Origin: Erythrobacter sp. ANT-B3C2
GTDB taxonomy: Bacteria > Pseudomonadota > Alphaproteobacteria > Sphingomonadales > Sphingomonadaceae
Reading direction: 5' to 3'
Length of the DNA: 64,000 nucleotides
Assembly: GCA_001683845.1 (NCBI GenBank)
Contig: LXQI01000007.1
Span: forward strand, 62,001-126,000
Made by a program: the position numbers and the translations under genes. Below are positions 33,362-42,460 of the stretch, piece by piece. Position 1 is the stretch's first letter. Every line of letters begins with the position of its first letter. Under the pieces are notes generated by a model that saw only the letters and a list, made by a program, of their open reading frames with translations, made no database searches and had not been told where the DNA came from.

Positions 33362-33519
33362 GGCTCGATCCGCGCGATCAGCCGGTCCAGCTCGGCCAGC
33401 GCGCCCTGCGCCTCCCGCCGCAGCGCCGCATCGGCGCCGGCCTGCCGGGATGCGCGCTCGATCCGCCCGGCGGCCGCCTCGATCCGTGACAGGGCACGCG
33501 AAAATCGATCATCTTCCAT
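33358..33519 (-). CDS. Small coiled-coil protein upstream of zapA
   Basis: A 53-residue, highly charged and wholly helical-looking protein ('RFSRALSRIEAAAGRIERASRQ...EAQGALAELDRLIARIEP'). I chose the ATG at 33519, since the track start adds an unlikely 12-residue extension. ATGA overlap with zapA and the coiled-coil character suggest a divisome accessory role, but no function is established. Confidence 0.65.
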   Translation of the reverse strand: MEDDRFSRALSRIEAAAGRIERASRQAGADAALRREAQGALAELDRLIARIEP

Positions 33520-33722
33520 CGCTTGGAGCCCGTTGCTTGAAACCGGCGACAACACCGCCGACTACAAAAGCATTGTTTAGACCAGATGTGAACAGGCGAG
33601 GGACTGGCAGAGCCCGACAGGGCTCAGCTTGGGCGCCGCCGCCTTGACGCGGGGGGCGGCGCTCCCCCAAGGAACGCGCAGCCGAATCGCGGCCCGGACA
33701 TGCTTTTCCAGGAGCCTTCGCC

Positions 33723-35720
33723 ATGCGCCACGATCCTGCTCGCTTCGCCCCCATGGCCAATGCCATCCGCGCCCTGTCGATGGATGCGGTCGAGGCGGCC
33801 GAATCGGGCCATCCGGGCATGCCGATGGGAATGGCCGATGCGGCCACCGTGCTGTGGAGCGAATATCTGCGCTTCGACGCCAGCGCACCGCACTGGCCCG
33901 ATCGCGACCGCTTCGTGCTCTCCGCCGGCCATGGCTCAATGCTGATCTACTCGCTGCTGCACCTCACGGGGTTCGCTCAGCCGACGATGGACGACATCCA
34001 GAACTTCCGCCAGGTCGGCAGCCGGTGCGCCGGGCACCCGGAGAATTTCCTGATCGAGGGGGTGGAGGCCACCACCGGGCCGCTCGGCCAGGGGCTTGCG
34101 ATGGCGGTGGGCATGGCGCTGGCCGAGCGGCACCTCAACGCAATCTATGGCGATGCGCTGGTCGATCACCGCACCTGGGTAATTGCCGGCGATGGCTGCC
34201 TGATGGAAGGCATCAACCACGAGGCGATCGGGCTGGCTGGCCATTTGAAGCTGGGCCGGATGAACGTGCTGTGGGACGATAACCGCATTACCATCGATGG
34301 CAGCACCGATCTTTCCACCAGCGAGGACGTGCGCGCCCGCTATCTTGCCACCGGCTGGCACGTGGTCAGCTGCAACGGGCATGATGCTGACGATGTGCGC
34401 CGCGCGCTGGACGAGGCGCTGGCCGACCCGCGCCCCTCGCTGATCGCCTGCCGCACGGTGATCGGCAAGGGTGCCCCCAACAAGGCGGGCACCTCCAAGG
34501 TCCACGGCGCGGCGCTGGGCGCGGACGAGGTGGCCGCCGCGCGCGAGATGCTCGGCTGGGATACGCTGGCTTTCGAGATCCCCGAGCGGATCCTCGCAGA
34601 TTGGCGCGCGGCCGGTACGCGCGGGCAGGAAGCTCACGCGCAGTGGCGCGATCGGCTGCAGGCGAGCGGGCAGGCCCACGAATTCACCGCTCGGATGAAG
34701 GGCGAACTGCCAGAGGTCTCGCAGTGGGCCGATTGGGCCGATTACAAGGCGCAAGTGGCCGAAGCGAAGCCCGAGATGGCCAGCCGCAAGGCAAGCGAGG
34801 CGGCGCTGGGCGTGTTGACGCAAAGCCTGTCGCAGATGGTGGGCGGATCGGCCGATCTCACCGGATCGAACAACACCAAGACGCCCTCCACCACGCCGCT
34901 GATGGCGGACGACTACGCCGGGCGCTACATCTATTACGGCATCCGCGAATTCGGCATGGGCGCGGCGATGAACGGCATGGCGCTGCATGGTGGTATCATC
35001 CCGTTCGGCGGCACCTTCCTGATCTTCTCCGATTATTGCCGCCCGGCGGTTCGCCTTTCGGCGCTTCAGCAGGCGCGCGTGATCTATGTGTTCACGCATG
35101 ATTCGATCGGCTTGGGCGAGGATGGCCCGACCCATCAGCCGGTCGAGCACCTGCAGTCCCTGCGCATGGTCCCCGATCTGTTGGTGATGCGCCCGGCCGA
35201 TACGCTGGAGACCGCCGAGTGTTGGGAGCTTGCGCTAAAGGAGAGCGCCCGGCCGAGCGTGCTCGCACTGAGCCGGCAGAACCTGCCCGCCCTGCGCTTC
35301 GATGCGAGTGAAAACCTCTGCGCGCGAGGTGCCTACCGCCTGCGGGCGGCGCAGGCGGACCGGCGGGTGATCCTCATTGCCACCGGCTCCGAGGTCTCGC
35401 TCGCCTGCGCCGTCGCCGAGGTGCTGGAAGGGCAGGGGATCGGCGCCGATGTGGTCTCCATGCCCTGCGCCGAGTTATTCGACGAGCAGCTGGCCGCTTA
35501 TCGCAACGAATTGCTGCCCGAGGTGCTGCCGTCCGAGATCCTGCGCGTGTCGATCGAGGCGGGCACCACCTTCGGGTGGGAGCGCTACACCCTGCTCGAC
35601 GGCCTTCGCATCGGGCTCGATCGCTTCGGCTCGTCGGGCAAGGGCGAGGATCTGTTCGAGAAGTTCGGTTTTACGCCGGAGGCGATCGTGCCGCAAATCA
35701 CCGCTCGTCTGGGCCAGTAA
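33723..35720 (+). CDS. tkt: Transketolase
   Basis: TPP enzyme of the pentose phosphate pathway; 665 residues, standard length. 'ANAIRALSMDAVEAAESGHPGMPMGMAD' opens the protein, the TPP motif is 'GDGCLMEGINHEA...LWDDN', and 'FTHDSIGLGEDGPTHQPVEHL' is the transketolase signature of the second domain. It is followed at 14 bp by gap, beginning a central-carbon run. Confidence 0.97.
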   Translation: MRHDPARFAPMANAIRALSMDAVEAAESGHPGMPMGMADAATVLWSEYLRFDASAPHWPDRDRFVLSAGHGSMLIYSLLHLTGFAQPTMDDIQNFRQVGSRCAGHPENFLIEGVEATTGPLGQGLAMAVGMALAERHLNAIYGDALVDHRTWVIAGDGCLMEGINHEAIGLAGHLKLGRMNVLWDDNRITIDGSTDLSTSEDVRARYLATGWHVVSCNGHDADDVRRALDEALADPRPSLIACRTVIGKGAPNKAGTSKVHGAALGADEVAAAREMLGWDTLAFEIPERILADWRAAGTRGQEAHAQWRDRLQASGQAHEFTARMKGELPEVSQWADWADYKAQVAEAKPEMASRKASEAALGVLTQSLSQMVGGSADLTGSNNTKTPSTTPLMADDYAGRYIYYGIREFGMGAAMNGMALHGGIIPFGGTFLIFSDYCRPAVRLSALQQARVIYVFTHDSIGLGEDGPTHQPVEHLQSLRMVPDLLVMRPADTLETAECWELALKESARPSVLALSRQNLPALRFDASENLCARGAYRLRAAQADRRVILIATGSEVSLACAVAEVLEGQGIGADVVSMPCAELFDEQLAAYRNELLPEVLPSEILRVSIEAGTTFGWERYTLLDGLRIGLDRFGSSGKGEDLFEKFGFTPEAIVPQITARLGQ

Positions 35721-35734
35721 TCAAGGAGTTCGCT

Positions 35735-36742
35735 ATGGCGACCAAGGTATCCATCAACGGCTTCGGCCGCATCGGCCGGCTCGTCGCGCGGGCGATCCTG
35801 GAACGCGACGATCACGATCTGGAGCTCGTGGCAATCAACGATCTCGCCGAGCCGAAGGACAATGCGCTGCTGTTCGCCTATGACAGCACGCACGGGCGCT
35901 TTCCCGGCAAGGTCACCAGCGACGGTAACTCCATGCAGGTCGACGGACGCGACATCGCTGTCACCAAGGAGCGCGATCCGGCGAAGCTGCCGCACAAGGA
36001 CATGGGCGTAGACATCGTGCTGGAATGCACGGGCTTCTTCCAGAGCCATGATGCCGCCAAGCCGCATCTCGATGCCGGCGCCCGGCGGGTGCTGATCTCG
36101 GCCCCGGCCAGCGGTGTTTCGGCCACCATCGTATATGGCGTGAACCATGCGGCGCTGACGGCAGGGGATGTGATCGTTTCCAATGCCAGCTGCACCACCA
36201 ACTGCCTAGCACCGGTCGCCAAGGTCCTGAACGACAGTTTCGGGATCGAGCGTGGCTTCATGACCACGATCCATTCCTACACCAACGATCAGCGCATGCT
36301 GGACCAGATCCACAAGGATCTGCGCCGCGCCCGCGCCGGGGCGATGAACATGATCCCCACCACCACCGGCGCCGCCCGCGCGGTGGGGTTGGTGCTGCCC
36401 GAGCTGAAGGGCAAGCTGGATGGATCGTCGGTGCGGGTGCCCACGCCCAACGTCTCGATGATCGACCTGGTGTTCGTGCCCGGACGCGCAGTGACCAAGG
36501 ACGAGATCAACGCCGCGCTCAAATCCGCCGCCGAGGGCGAGATGAAGGGCGTGCTGGACTATACGGACGAGCCGCTCGTCAGCAGCGATTTCAATCACTA
36601 CCCGGCCAGCTCCACCATCGACAGTCTGGAGACGGCGGTGCTCGAAGGCCAGCTGGCCCGCGTGGTTTCGTGGTACGATAATGAATGGGGCTTCTCCAAT
36701 CGCATGATCGACACCGCCGGGGCGATGGCAAAGCTGCTCTGA
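35735..36742 (+). CDS. gap: Glyceraldehyde-3-phosphate dehydrogenase, type I
   Basis: A 335-residue glycolytic dehydrogenase: 'VSINGFGRIGRLV' (NAD fold), catalytic C153 in 'SNASCTTNCLAP', and 'SWYDNEWGFSNRM' near the C-terminus. D36 in 'AINDL' points to NAD+ preference. The ATG at 35735 follows an AAGGAG site; the longer track ORF lies in tkt. Confidence 0.97.
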   Translation: MATKVSINGFGRIGRLVARAILERDDHDLELVAINDLAEPKDNALLFAYDSTHGRFPGKVTSDGNSMQVDGRDIAVTKERDPAKLPHKDMGVDIVLECTGFFQSHDAAKPHLDAGARRVLISAPASGVSATIVYGVNHAALTAGDVIVSNASCTTNCLAPVAKVLNDSFGIERGFMTTIHSYTNDQRMLDQIHKDLRRARAGAMNMIPTTTGAARAVGLVLPELKGKLDGSSVRVPTPNVSMIDLVFVPGRAVTKDEINAALKSAAEGEMKGVLDYTDEPLVSSDFNHYPASSTIDSLETAVLEGQLARVVSWYDNEWGFSNRMIDTAGAMAKLL

Positions 36743-36753
36743 TCGGCACGGGC

Positions 36754-37230
36754 GTGGGCGGACGGCTGGCGGGGATCGGGCGGCGAAGCCGGCCGCACGG
36801 GGAGATCGAACTGATCGATCATGTCCATGTCAGCCGCACGCACGGTGTGGCCCAGGATTTCCGGGGTGCGCTGGCGGCCAGCAAGGGCAATTACCGGCGG
36901 CAGGTCTCGCTGATTGAGGCCGAGAGCTGGGCCGAGGCGCTGGCCGATCTGTCGCAGGCCGCACTGCACTCGGCCGAGCCCTGGTGGCGCCGCCGTGCCA
37001 ATTTGCTGGTTGAGGGCATCCGCCTGCCGCGCGCGGAAGGCACGCGCATCCGCATCGGCGCCGGCTGCCTTTTCGAGGTCATAACGGAGTGCAATCCGTG
37101 CCACCGGATGGAAGAGGTCGCGCCCGGCCTGAAGGCAGCGCTGACGCCCGGCTGGCGCGGCGGCTTCTTGTTGCGAGTGTTGGAAGATGGTGAGATTGCC
37201 ATCGGAAACGAGGTGAGGATCGAGCCATGA
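36754..37230 (+). CDS. MOSC domain-containing protein
   Basis: About 158 residues of a MOSC (molybdenum cofactor sulfurase C-terminal) domain: 'GIGRRSRPHGEIELIDHVHV', 'GVAQDFRGALAASKGNYRRQVSLIEAE' and the conserved cysteine in 'ITECNPCHRMEEVAPGL'. These proteins bind or transfer sulfur or metal-sulfur ligands; the substrate is unknown. The likely start is the GTG at 36754, 12 bp after gap; the in-frame ATG at 36685 would overlap gap by 58 bp. Its stop overlaps the pgk start (ATGA), embedding it in the glycolytic run. Confidence 0.82.
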   Translation: MGGRLAGIGRRSRPHGEIELIDHVHVSRTHGVAQDFRGALAASKGNYRRQVSLIEAESWAEALADLSQAALHSAEPWWRRRANLLVEGIRLPRAEGTRIRIGAGCLFEVITECNPCHRMEEVAPGLKAALTPGWRGGFLLRVLEDGEIAIGNEVRIEP

Positions 37231-38438
37231 GTCACTTCCGCACGCTGGATGATCTGGAGAACGATCTGGGGGATGTCTCCGGCAAGGTCGCGCTGGTGCG
37301 GGTCGATCTCAACCTGCCGATGGCCGATGGCGCGGCGACCGATCTCACCCGTGCCCGCGCGGTGGCCCCCACTATTCTCGAACTCGCCGATGCCGGCGCC
37401 AAGGTGCTGCTGCTGGCACATTTCGGCCGGCCCAAGGGTGAGCGCCACTCGACCCTGTCGACCAGCCTCGTCCAGCCCTCCATCGAAGGCGTGCTCGGGC
37501 GCGAGGTGATGTACATCTCCGAGGTATCGGGCACGGTGGTAGAGCAGTCGCTCGCCATCCTGCGGCCGGGCAACATCGGCCTGCTGGAAAACACCCGCTT
37601 CTGGCCGGGCGAGGAGGCGAATAATCCCGATTTCGCCCGCGCCATCGCGGCGAACGGCGATTTCTATGTCAACGATGCCTTTTCCGCCGCACACCGGGCG
37701 CATGCCAGCACCGAGGGGCTCGCGCATCTGCTCCCCGCCTACGCGGGCCGCGCGATGGAGGCCGAACTGCAGGCGCTGAACCGGGCGCTGGGCAACCCTG
37801 AGAAGCCGGTGGCTGCGGTGGTCGGCGGGGCCAAGGTCTCGTCCAAGCTGGCGGTGCTGAAACATCTGGTGGCGCGGGTCGATCATTTGATCATCGGCGG
37901 CGGCATGGCCAACACCTTCCTCGCAGCGCGCGGCGTGGATGTGGGCAAGTCCTTGTGCGAGCACGATCTCACGCCACAGGCCGAGGGGATCATGGACGCC
38001 GCCGACCGCGCGGGCTGCACCGTGCACCTGCCCTACGACGTGGTGGTGGCGCGCGAATTCGCCGCCAACCCGCCGGGTTTGCGCACCTGCAACGTGCACG
38101 AAGTCGCGCCCGACGAGATGATCCTCGACGTCGGCCCGCAGGCGACCGAAGCGCTGGCCGACGTGCTCAAGACCTGCCGCACGCTGGTGTGGAACGGCCC
38201 GCTGGGCGCCTTCGAGACGCCGCCGTTCGAGGCAGCCACCGTGGCGCTGGCGCAGACCGCCGCCGCGCTGACCAGTGAGGGCTCGCTGGTCACGGTCGCG
38301 GGCGGGGGCGATACGCTGGCAGCGCTGGCGCAGGCGGGGGTGGTGGACCGCTTCAGCTATGTCTCGACCGCTGGCGGCGCGTTTCTCGAATGGATGGAAG
38401 GGCGCGAACTGCCGGGCGTGGCTGCGCTTGCCCGCTAG
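37227..38438 (+). CDS. pgk: Phosphoglycerate kinase
   Basis: Glycolytic kinase of 403 residues: 'KVALVRVDLNLPM' (the usual RVDLNVP), 'LLLAHFGRPKGE', 'DAFSAAHRAHASTEGLA', 'AVVGGAKVSSKLAVL' and the nucleotide segment 'VAGGGDTLAAL'. Start coupled to the MOSC gene by ATGA. Part of the tkt-gap-MOSC-pgk-fba run. Confidence 0.97.
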   Translation: MSHFRTLDDLENDLGDVSGKVALVRVDLNLPMADGAATDLTRARAVAPTILELADAGAKVLLLAHFGRPKGERHSTLSTSLVQPSIEGVLGREVMYISEVSGTVVEQSLAILRPGNIGLLENTRFWPGEEANNPDFARAIAANGDFYVNDAFSAAHRAHASTEGLAHLLPAYAGRAMEAELQALNRALGNPEKPVAAVVGGAKVSSKLAVLKHLVARVDHLIIGGGMANTFLAARGVDVGKSLCEHDLTPQAEGIMDAADRAGCTVHLPYDVVVAREFAANPPGLRTCNVHEVAPDEMILDVGPQATEALADVLKTCRTLVWNGPLGAFETPPFEAATVALAQTAAALTSEGSLVTVAGGGDTLAALAQAGVVDRFSYVSTAGGAFLEWMEGRELPGVAALAR

Positions 38439-38507
38439 AAGCGCCCACTCAAATCGTACTGCGGCAAGCCACTGGCTGGACCGCGCCGGAAAGCAGAGGA
38501 ATTTGGC

Positions 38508-39407
38508 ATGACCTACGAAGAGATGAAGGCCCGCATCGAGGCCGGCAACGGCTTCATCGCCGCGCTCGACCAGTCGGGCGGCTCCACCCCGAAGGCGCTG
38601 CGGGGCTATGGCGTCGCCGACGCGGAGTGGAATGGCGAGGATGAGATGTACCGCAAGATCCACGAGATGCGCTGCCGCATCATCCGCTCGGCTGCGTTCA
38701 CCGGCGAGCGCGTGGTGGGCGCGATCCTGTTCGAAAAGACGATGGACGGAACGGTTGACGGCACCCCCGTGCCGCAGGCGCTCGCCGCAAAGGAGATTGT
38801 CCCCTTTCTCAAGATCGACAAGGGTCTGGAAGACGAGGCGAACGGCGTGCAGCTGATGAAGCCGATGCCGGAACTCGATGGCCTGCTCGCCCGCGCGAAG
38901 AGCCTCGGCGTGTTCGGCACCAAGCAGCGCTCGGTGATCAATGCCGCCCATCGCCAGGGCATTGCCGCAGTGGTGGCGCAGCAGGTCGAGATCGGGCGGC
39001 AGGTGCTGGCTGCGGGGCTGATGCCGATCCTGGAGCCGGAATATTCGATCAGATCCGAAGGCCGCGCCGAAGGCGAGGCGATGCTGCGCGAGGCGATCCT
39101 CACCCATCTCGCCCAGCTGCCCGAGGGCGAGCAAATGATGCTCAAGCTATCGATCCCCGGCGAGCGCAACGCCTATCGCGCACTAATCGCGCATCCCAAG
39201 GTGCTGAAGGTGGTCGCGCTCTCGGGCGGCTATTCGCGCGAGGAGGCCTGCGCCGAACTGGCGAAAAACGAGGGCATGATCGCCAGCTTCAGCCGCGCCC
39301 TGCTCGACGAGCTGCGCGCCCATCAGGCCGACGCGGAGTTCGACGCGACGCTGGATACGGCGATTGCCGCGATCCATCATGCAAGCGTGGAGAAGGTGGC
39401 CGCATAG
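38508..39407 (+). CDS. fba: Fructose-bisphosphate aldolase, class I
   Basis: A 299-residue Schiff-base aldolase: 'GFIAALDQSGGSTPKALRGYG' at the N-terminus, 'GTKQRSVIN', 'MPILEPEYSI' and 'MLKLSIPG' (the Schiff-base lysine region), then 'VVALSGGYSREEAC'. This short class I form is the one used by many alphaproteobacteria. An AGAGGA ribosome site precedes the start, 70 bp after pgk. It is the last glycolytic gene of the run. Confidence 0.93.
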   Translation: MTYEEMKARIEAGNGFIAALDQSGGSTPKALRGYGVADAEWNGEDEMYRKIHEMRCRIIRSAAFTGERVVGAILFEKTMDGTVDGTPVPQALAAKEIVPFLKIDKGLEDEANGVQLMKPMPELDGLLARAKSLGVFGTKQRSVINAAHRQGIAAVVAQQVEIGRQVLAAGLMPILEPEYSIRSEGRAEGEAMLREAILTHLAQLPEGEQMMLKLSIPGERNAYRALIAHPKVLKVVALSGGYSREEACAELAKNEGMIASFSRALLDELRAHQADAEFDATLDTAIAAIHHASVEKVAA

Positions 39408-39658
39408 CGAGATCGCTGCGCGGTCGGGGCACGGTGGAGGCGCTGGTGTCGGAGGCCGGTGCGCTTCGCGTTGTTCGAGCTGAAACCGGCAGCTAGGGCG
39501 AGCTGCACCAGCACCGGCTGCCGCCAATGCGGTCCGCGGAGTGGCTTCGGCCTGGCTGCAATGATTGCGAGGCCGGCCACTCCCGCCTCGGCAAAGAGCT
39601 GCGGGTTGTGGAATAGCAAGTACTTGTGGAAAGCCCCGCTCCGGTGCTTGTGGGTCAC
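39377..39658 (-). CDS. Hypothetical protein, doubtful
   Basis: A 93-codon minus-strand ORF fills most of the 292-bp gap between fba and thiE. Its first 60 residues ('GAFHKYLLFHNPQLFAEAG...RPKPLRGPHWRQPVLVQL') look more protein-like than an ordinary shadow frame, but I recognise no family and the C-terminus overlaps fba. It may be a relic or spurious. Confidence 0.25.
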   Translation of the reverse strand: MTHKHRSGAFHKYLLFHNPQLFAEAGVAGLAIIAARPKPLRGPHWRQPVLVQLALAAGFSSNNAKRTGLRHQRLHRAPTAQRSRYAATFSTLA

Positions 39659-39699
39659 GCACGCCGACGTATCCGTACCGGCATAGCAGGAGCCATGGC

Positions 39700-40374
39700 T
39701 TGAGCGTTGATCGCGATACCAATTCGCTCGAAAAGCGCGGCGCTGCAGCCCGCCGGAGCGCTTGCCAGCTCTATCTGATCTCCCCGAAGGACGTGTCCGG
39801 CGCCTTTTCCGAACGGCTGGCCCGGGCGATCGACGCGGCGCTGCCCTCGATGCCGGTGGCGGCCTTTCAGCTGCGGCTGAAGGGGCTTGACCAGCACGAA
39901 TGCGCTCGGCTCGCAGCGCCGTTGCTGGCGGTGTGCCGGGAGCGGGAGGTGGGTTTCATCGTCAATGACGATGTCGCGCTTGCGAAGCGGTTGAAAGCCG
40001 ATGGCGTGCATCTGGGCCAGCAGGATGGCGCCATTGCCGAGGCGCGCGAGACGCTGGGCCCGGGGGCGCAGATCGGCGTGACGTGCCACGCCAGCCGCCA
40101 CCTGGCGATGGAAGCGGGCGAGAGCGGCGCCGATTACGTCGCCTTTGGCGCGTTCTACTCCAGCACCACCAAGCCCAGCGAGCACCGCGCCGAGCCTGAG
40201 TTGCTCGAATGGTGGCAGCGGCTGATGGAGATCCCCTGCGTCGCCATCGGTGGCATCACGCCCGCCAATGGCGCCCCGCTGGTGACTGCCGGCGCCGACT
40301 TTCTCGCGGTCTCCGCCGCAGTGTGGTCGGGCGACGAGGCGGCGGCGGTGCGGGCCTTCGGAGAGGCACTTTGA
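39700..40374 (+). CDS. thiE: Thiamine-phosphate synthase
   Basis: Joins HMP-pyrophosphate and thiazole phosphate to thiamine phosphate. The TIM-barrel signatures are 'CQLYLISPKDV', 'FIVNDDVALAKRLKADGVHLGQQDG', 'GVTCHASRHLAMEAGESGADYVAFGAFYSSTTK' and 'VAIGGITPANGAPLVTAGADFLAVSAAVW'. The start is TTG at 39700 behind a CAGGAG site; the nearby ATG at 39695 is out of frame and closes immediately. About 224 residues. No TPP riboswitch is visible upstream. Confidence 0.9.
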   Translation: MSVDRDTNSLEKRGAAARRSACQLYLISPKDVSGAFSERLARAIDAALPSMPVAAFQLRLKGLDQHECARLAAPLLAVCREREVGFIVNDDVALAKRLKADGVHLGQQDGAIAEARETLGPGAQIGVTCHASRHLAMEAGESGADYVAFGAFYSSTTKPSEHRAEPELLEWWQRLMEIPCVAIGGITPANGAPLVTAGADFLAVSAAVWSGDEAAAVRAFGEAL

Positions 40375-40426
40375 GGGAGCCTTTCGCGGTTTCGACTGTT
40401 CATCCGGGAACAAACGGGAGACACCA

Positions 40427-41737
40427 ATGCGCCACCTGATCGCCCCGCCGCTACTGCTGCTGCTCGCCGCCTGCGGCCTCAGTGGAACCGATCGCAACGA
40501 CGCAGAGGAGGAGGGCGCCACTGCAGCCACCGCCGACGCGAGCGCGGTCGATCCCCTGGCCTCGCGCGATCCCGCTCCGGGCGAGCGGATGCAGGAGGAG
40601 ATCGCTGATTCCGAACAGCGGCCGTTAATGCAGGCGCAGGTGGTGCTCGATCGGCAGGGCTTCGGCCCAGGCGTAATCGACGGGAACATGGGCATTTCCA
40701 CCCGCAATGCGCTGGAAGGCTTTCAGGAGGCAAACGACCTCGAGATCACTGGGGAGCTGGACGAGGCGACGCGTCGGGCACTCGCACGGTGGAACAACAT
40801 TCCGGCCACGCGGGTGGTGACGATCCCCGAAAGCTGGAGCCGCATCTCCTTCCAGCCGGTGCCCGACAACCCGGCCGAGCAGGCGCAGATGGAGGCGCTC
40901 GGATACGAAAGCCTGGACGAGAAGCTCGCCGAGCGCTTCCACACTACGGTCGAGGTGTTGCGCCAGCTTAACCCCGGCGGGCGTCCGGCCGGGATGGCAG
41001 CCGGAACGGCAGGGCAGGGCGGAGCCACGGGGCAGGGCGGAGCCACGGGGCAGCGCGGAGCCACGGGGCAGGGTTCGCTCCCGCGCACCGGTGCCACCGC
41101 CTCGCCATCGCCCACCCCGAGCCCCACCGCCACTCGGTCGCCCGCCGCCGGCGCATCGCCTCGCGCAGGCAGCACGACCGCTGCGGCGCCGCAATCCACC
41201 TTCCGCCCCGGGCAGATGGTGCGCGTGCCCAATGTCGGCGCCGATCGGATCGACCGCGCCTCGGTTGACAACCAGGATTGGCTGCGCACGCTTGCCTCGC
41301 TTGGGGTGGGTACCGAGCAGCCGAAGCTCTCTCGCCTCGTGGTGAGCGAAGGGGGTGGATGGCTCAAGGGATATGACAAGGACGATCGCCTCGTCGTCAC
41401 CTTCACCGTCACCACCGGATCGCAGAACGATCCGCTGCCGCTGGGCGAGTGGGGGATCACCGGCGTCGGCCGCAACCCCACCTTCTCGTACAATCCGGAA
41501 TTGTTCTGGGATGTGCCGGACAGCGATGCCAAGCAGCAGCTGCCGCCCGGCCCCAACGGCCCGGTGGGCGTGGTGTGGATCGATTTGACCAAAGAGCATT
41601 ATGGCATCCACGGCACTCCCGAGCCCGAGACGATCGGCCGTACCCAGAGCCATGGCTGCGTGCGCCTGACCAATTGGGACGCGGCACGGCTCGCGCAGAT
41701 GGTCGATACCTCCACGAAAGTGATCTTCGAGGCCTAA
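40427..41737 (+). CDS. L,D-transpeptidase family lipoprotein
   Basis: A 436-residue envelope protein. A lipobox is visible ('LLLLLAAC', C16). A peptidoglycan-binding domain follows (about 66-125, 'VLDRQGFGPGVIDGNMGISTRNALEGFQ'), then a low-complexity Gly/Ala/Thr/Pro/Ser linker (about 185-265). The YkuD catalytic domain (about 300-436) has 'HYGIHGTPEPETIGRTQSHGCVRLTNWDA' with H and C of the active site. It probably forms 3-3 crosslinks or tethers proteins to peptidoglycan. An M23 peptidase gene follows 4 bp later, so the pair likely acts together on the wall. Confidence 0.9.
   Translation: MRHLIAPPLLLLLAACGLSGTDRNDAEEEGATAATADASAVDPLASRDPAPGERMQEEIADSEQRPLMQAQVVLDRQGFGPGVIDGNMGISTRNALEGFQEANDLEITGELDEATRRALARWNNIPATRVVTIPESWSRISFQPVPDNPAEQAQMEALGYESLDEKLAERFHTTVEVLRQLNPGGRPAGMAAGTAGQGGATGQGGATGQRGATGQGSLPRTGATASPSPTPSPTATRSPAAGASPRAGSTTAAAPQSTFRPGQMVRVPNVGADRIDRASVDNQDWLRTLASLGVGTEQPKLSRLVVSEGGGWLKGYDKDDRLVVTFTVTTGSQNDPLPLGEWGITGVGRNPTFSYNPELFWDVPDSDAKQQLPPGPNGPVGVVWIDLTKEHYGIHGTPEPETIGRTQSHGCVRLTNWDAARLAQMVDTSTKVIFEA
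41013..41075 (+). repeat. 18-bp in-frame tandem repeat in the L,D-transpeptidase linker
   Basis: Three copies of GGCAGGGCGGAGCCACGG plus half a fourth encode GQGGAT repeats. The copies are nearly identical at DNA level (third copy has one or two changes), indicating recent slippage expansion; copy number may vary between strains. Confidence 0.85.
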
Positions 41738-41741
41738 AGCC

Positions 41742-42416
41742 ATGCACCTTGCAGATCGCCTGCTGACGATCGCCATCACCGCCACGCTGACGAGCGCCGC
41801 GTGGGTGGTGTTCGGCAGCGCTTACATCGATCGGGGCCGCCCGGCCGGCCCCGTCACTCCTGCGGATCAGGCTGAGGTGGCGGAAGCGGGGTCTGGCGAA
41901 GGTGCCAGCTCGCCTGCGACGCAGGCCGCTCGCGCGCCGCTTGAACGTGGCGCCCCGGTGCGTCCGGGCCGGGCGGAGGTCAGCCGGCTGATGATCCCCG
42001 TAGCCGGTGTGCGGCCTGATCAGCTGGTCGACAGCTTCACCGATGGGCGGGACGAGGGGCTACGGCTGCACGAGGCGATCGACATCATGGCACCCACCGG
42101 CACCGCAGTGGTGGCGGCGGCGGCCGGCTCGGTGGAACGGGTGTTCAATTCCGAGGCTGGCGGCAACACGATCTACATCCGCACGACCGACCGCGAGACA
42201 ATCCATTATTACGCCCACCTTGATGGCTATGCGCCGGGCCTGCGCGAGGGCCAGCAGGTCCGCCGCGGCCAGCGTCTGGGTACGGTGGGCTCCAGCGGCA
42301 ATGCCGAACCCACCGCGTCGCACCTGCATTTCGCCATCCTGCGCACCGCGCCCGATGCCGAATGGTGGGAGCCGGCGACTGCGCTCAATCCCTACCGGCT
42401 GCTCGCCGGCCGGTAA
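41742..42416 (+). CDS. M23 family metallopeptidase (LytM-like)
   Basis: A 224-residue protein with an N-terminal membrane anchor (about 5-26) and an Ala/Pro linker. The C-terminal LytM domain has 'LHEAIDIMAPTGTAVVAAAAG' (metal-ligand H and D), 'HYYAHLDGY' and 'SSGNAEPTASHLHFAIL' (the HxH pair). It is probably a peptidoglycan endopeptidase or, if inactive, an amidase activator; the metal ligands appear intact. Likely co-transcribed with the L,D-transpeptidase. Confidence 0.9.
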   Translation: MHLADRLLTIAITATLTSAAWVVFGSAYIDRGRPAGPVTPADQAEVAEAGSGEGASSPATQAARAPLERGAPVRPGRAEVSRLMIPVAGVRPDQLVDSFTDGRDEGLRLHEAIDIMAPTGTAVVAAAAGSVERVFNSEAGGNTIYIRTTDRETIHYYAHLDGYAPGLREGQQVRRGQRLGTVGSSGNAEPTASHLHFAILRTAPDAEWWEPATALNPYRLLAGR

Positions 42417-42460
42417 GTCCGGCGCATGGTGTGGGTTAGCGCCCTGGCGCAGGGAGCGGC

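Noticed and set aside
34000-35150. Minus-strand ORF opposite transketolase
   Set aside because: Antisense to a highly conserved enzyme and without any motif.
36891-39134. 747-codon minus-strand ORF opposite pgk and fba
   Set aside because: It is antisense to two clearly real enzymes, is rich in His/Arg/Ala with no family motif, and owes its length to high-GC third positions.
33723-39407. Transketolase-aldolase block as part of the sulfoquinovose system
   Set aside because: It is a standard central-carbon run with ordinary family members, 7 kb away and separated by unrelated housekeeping genes.
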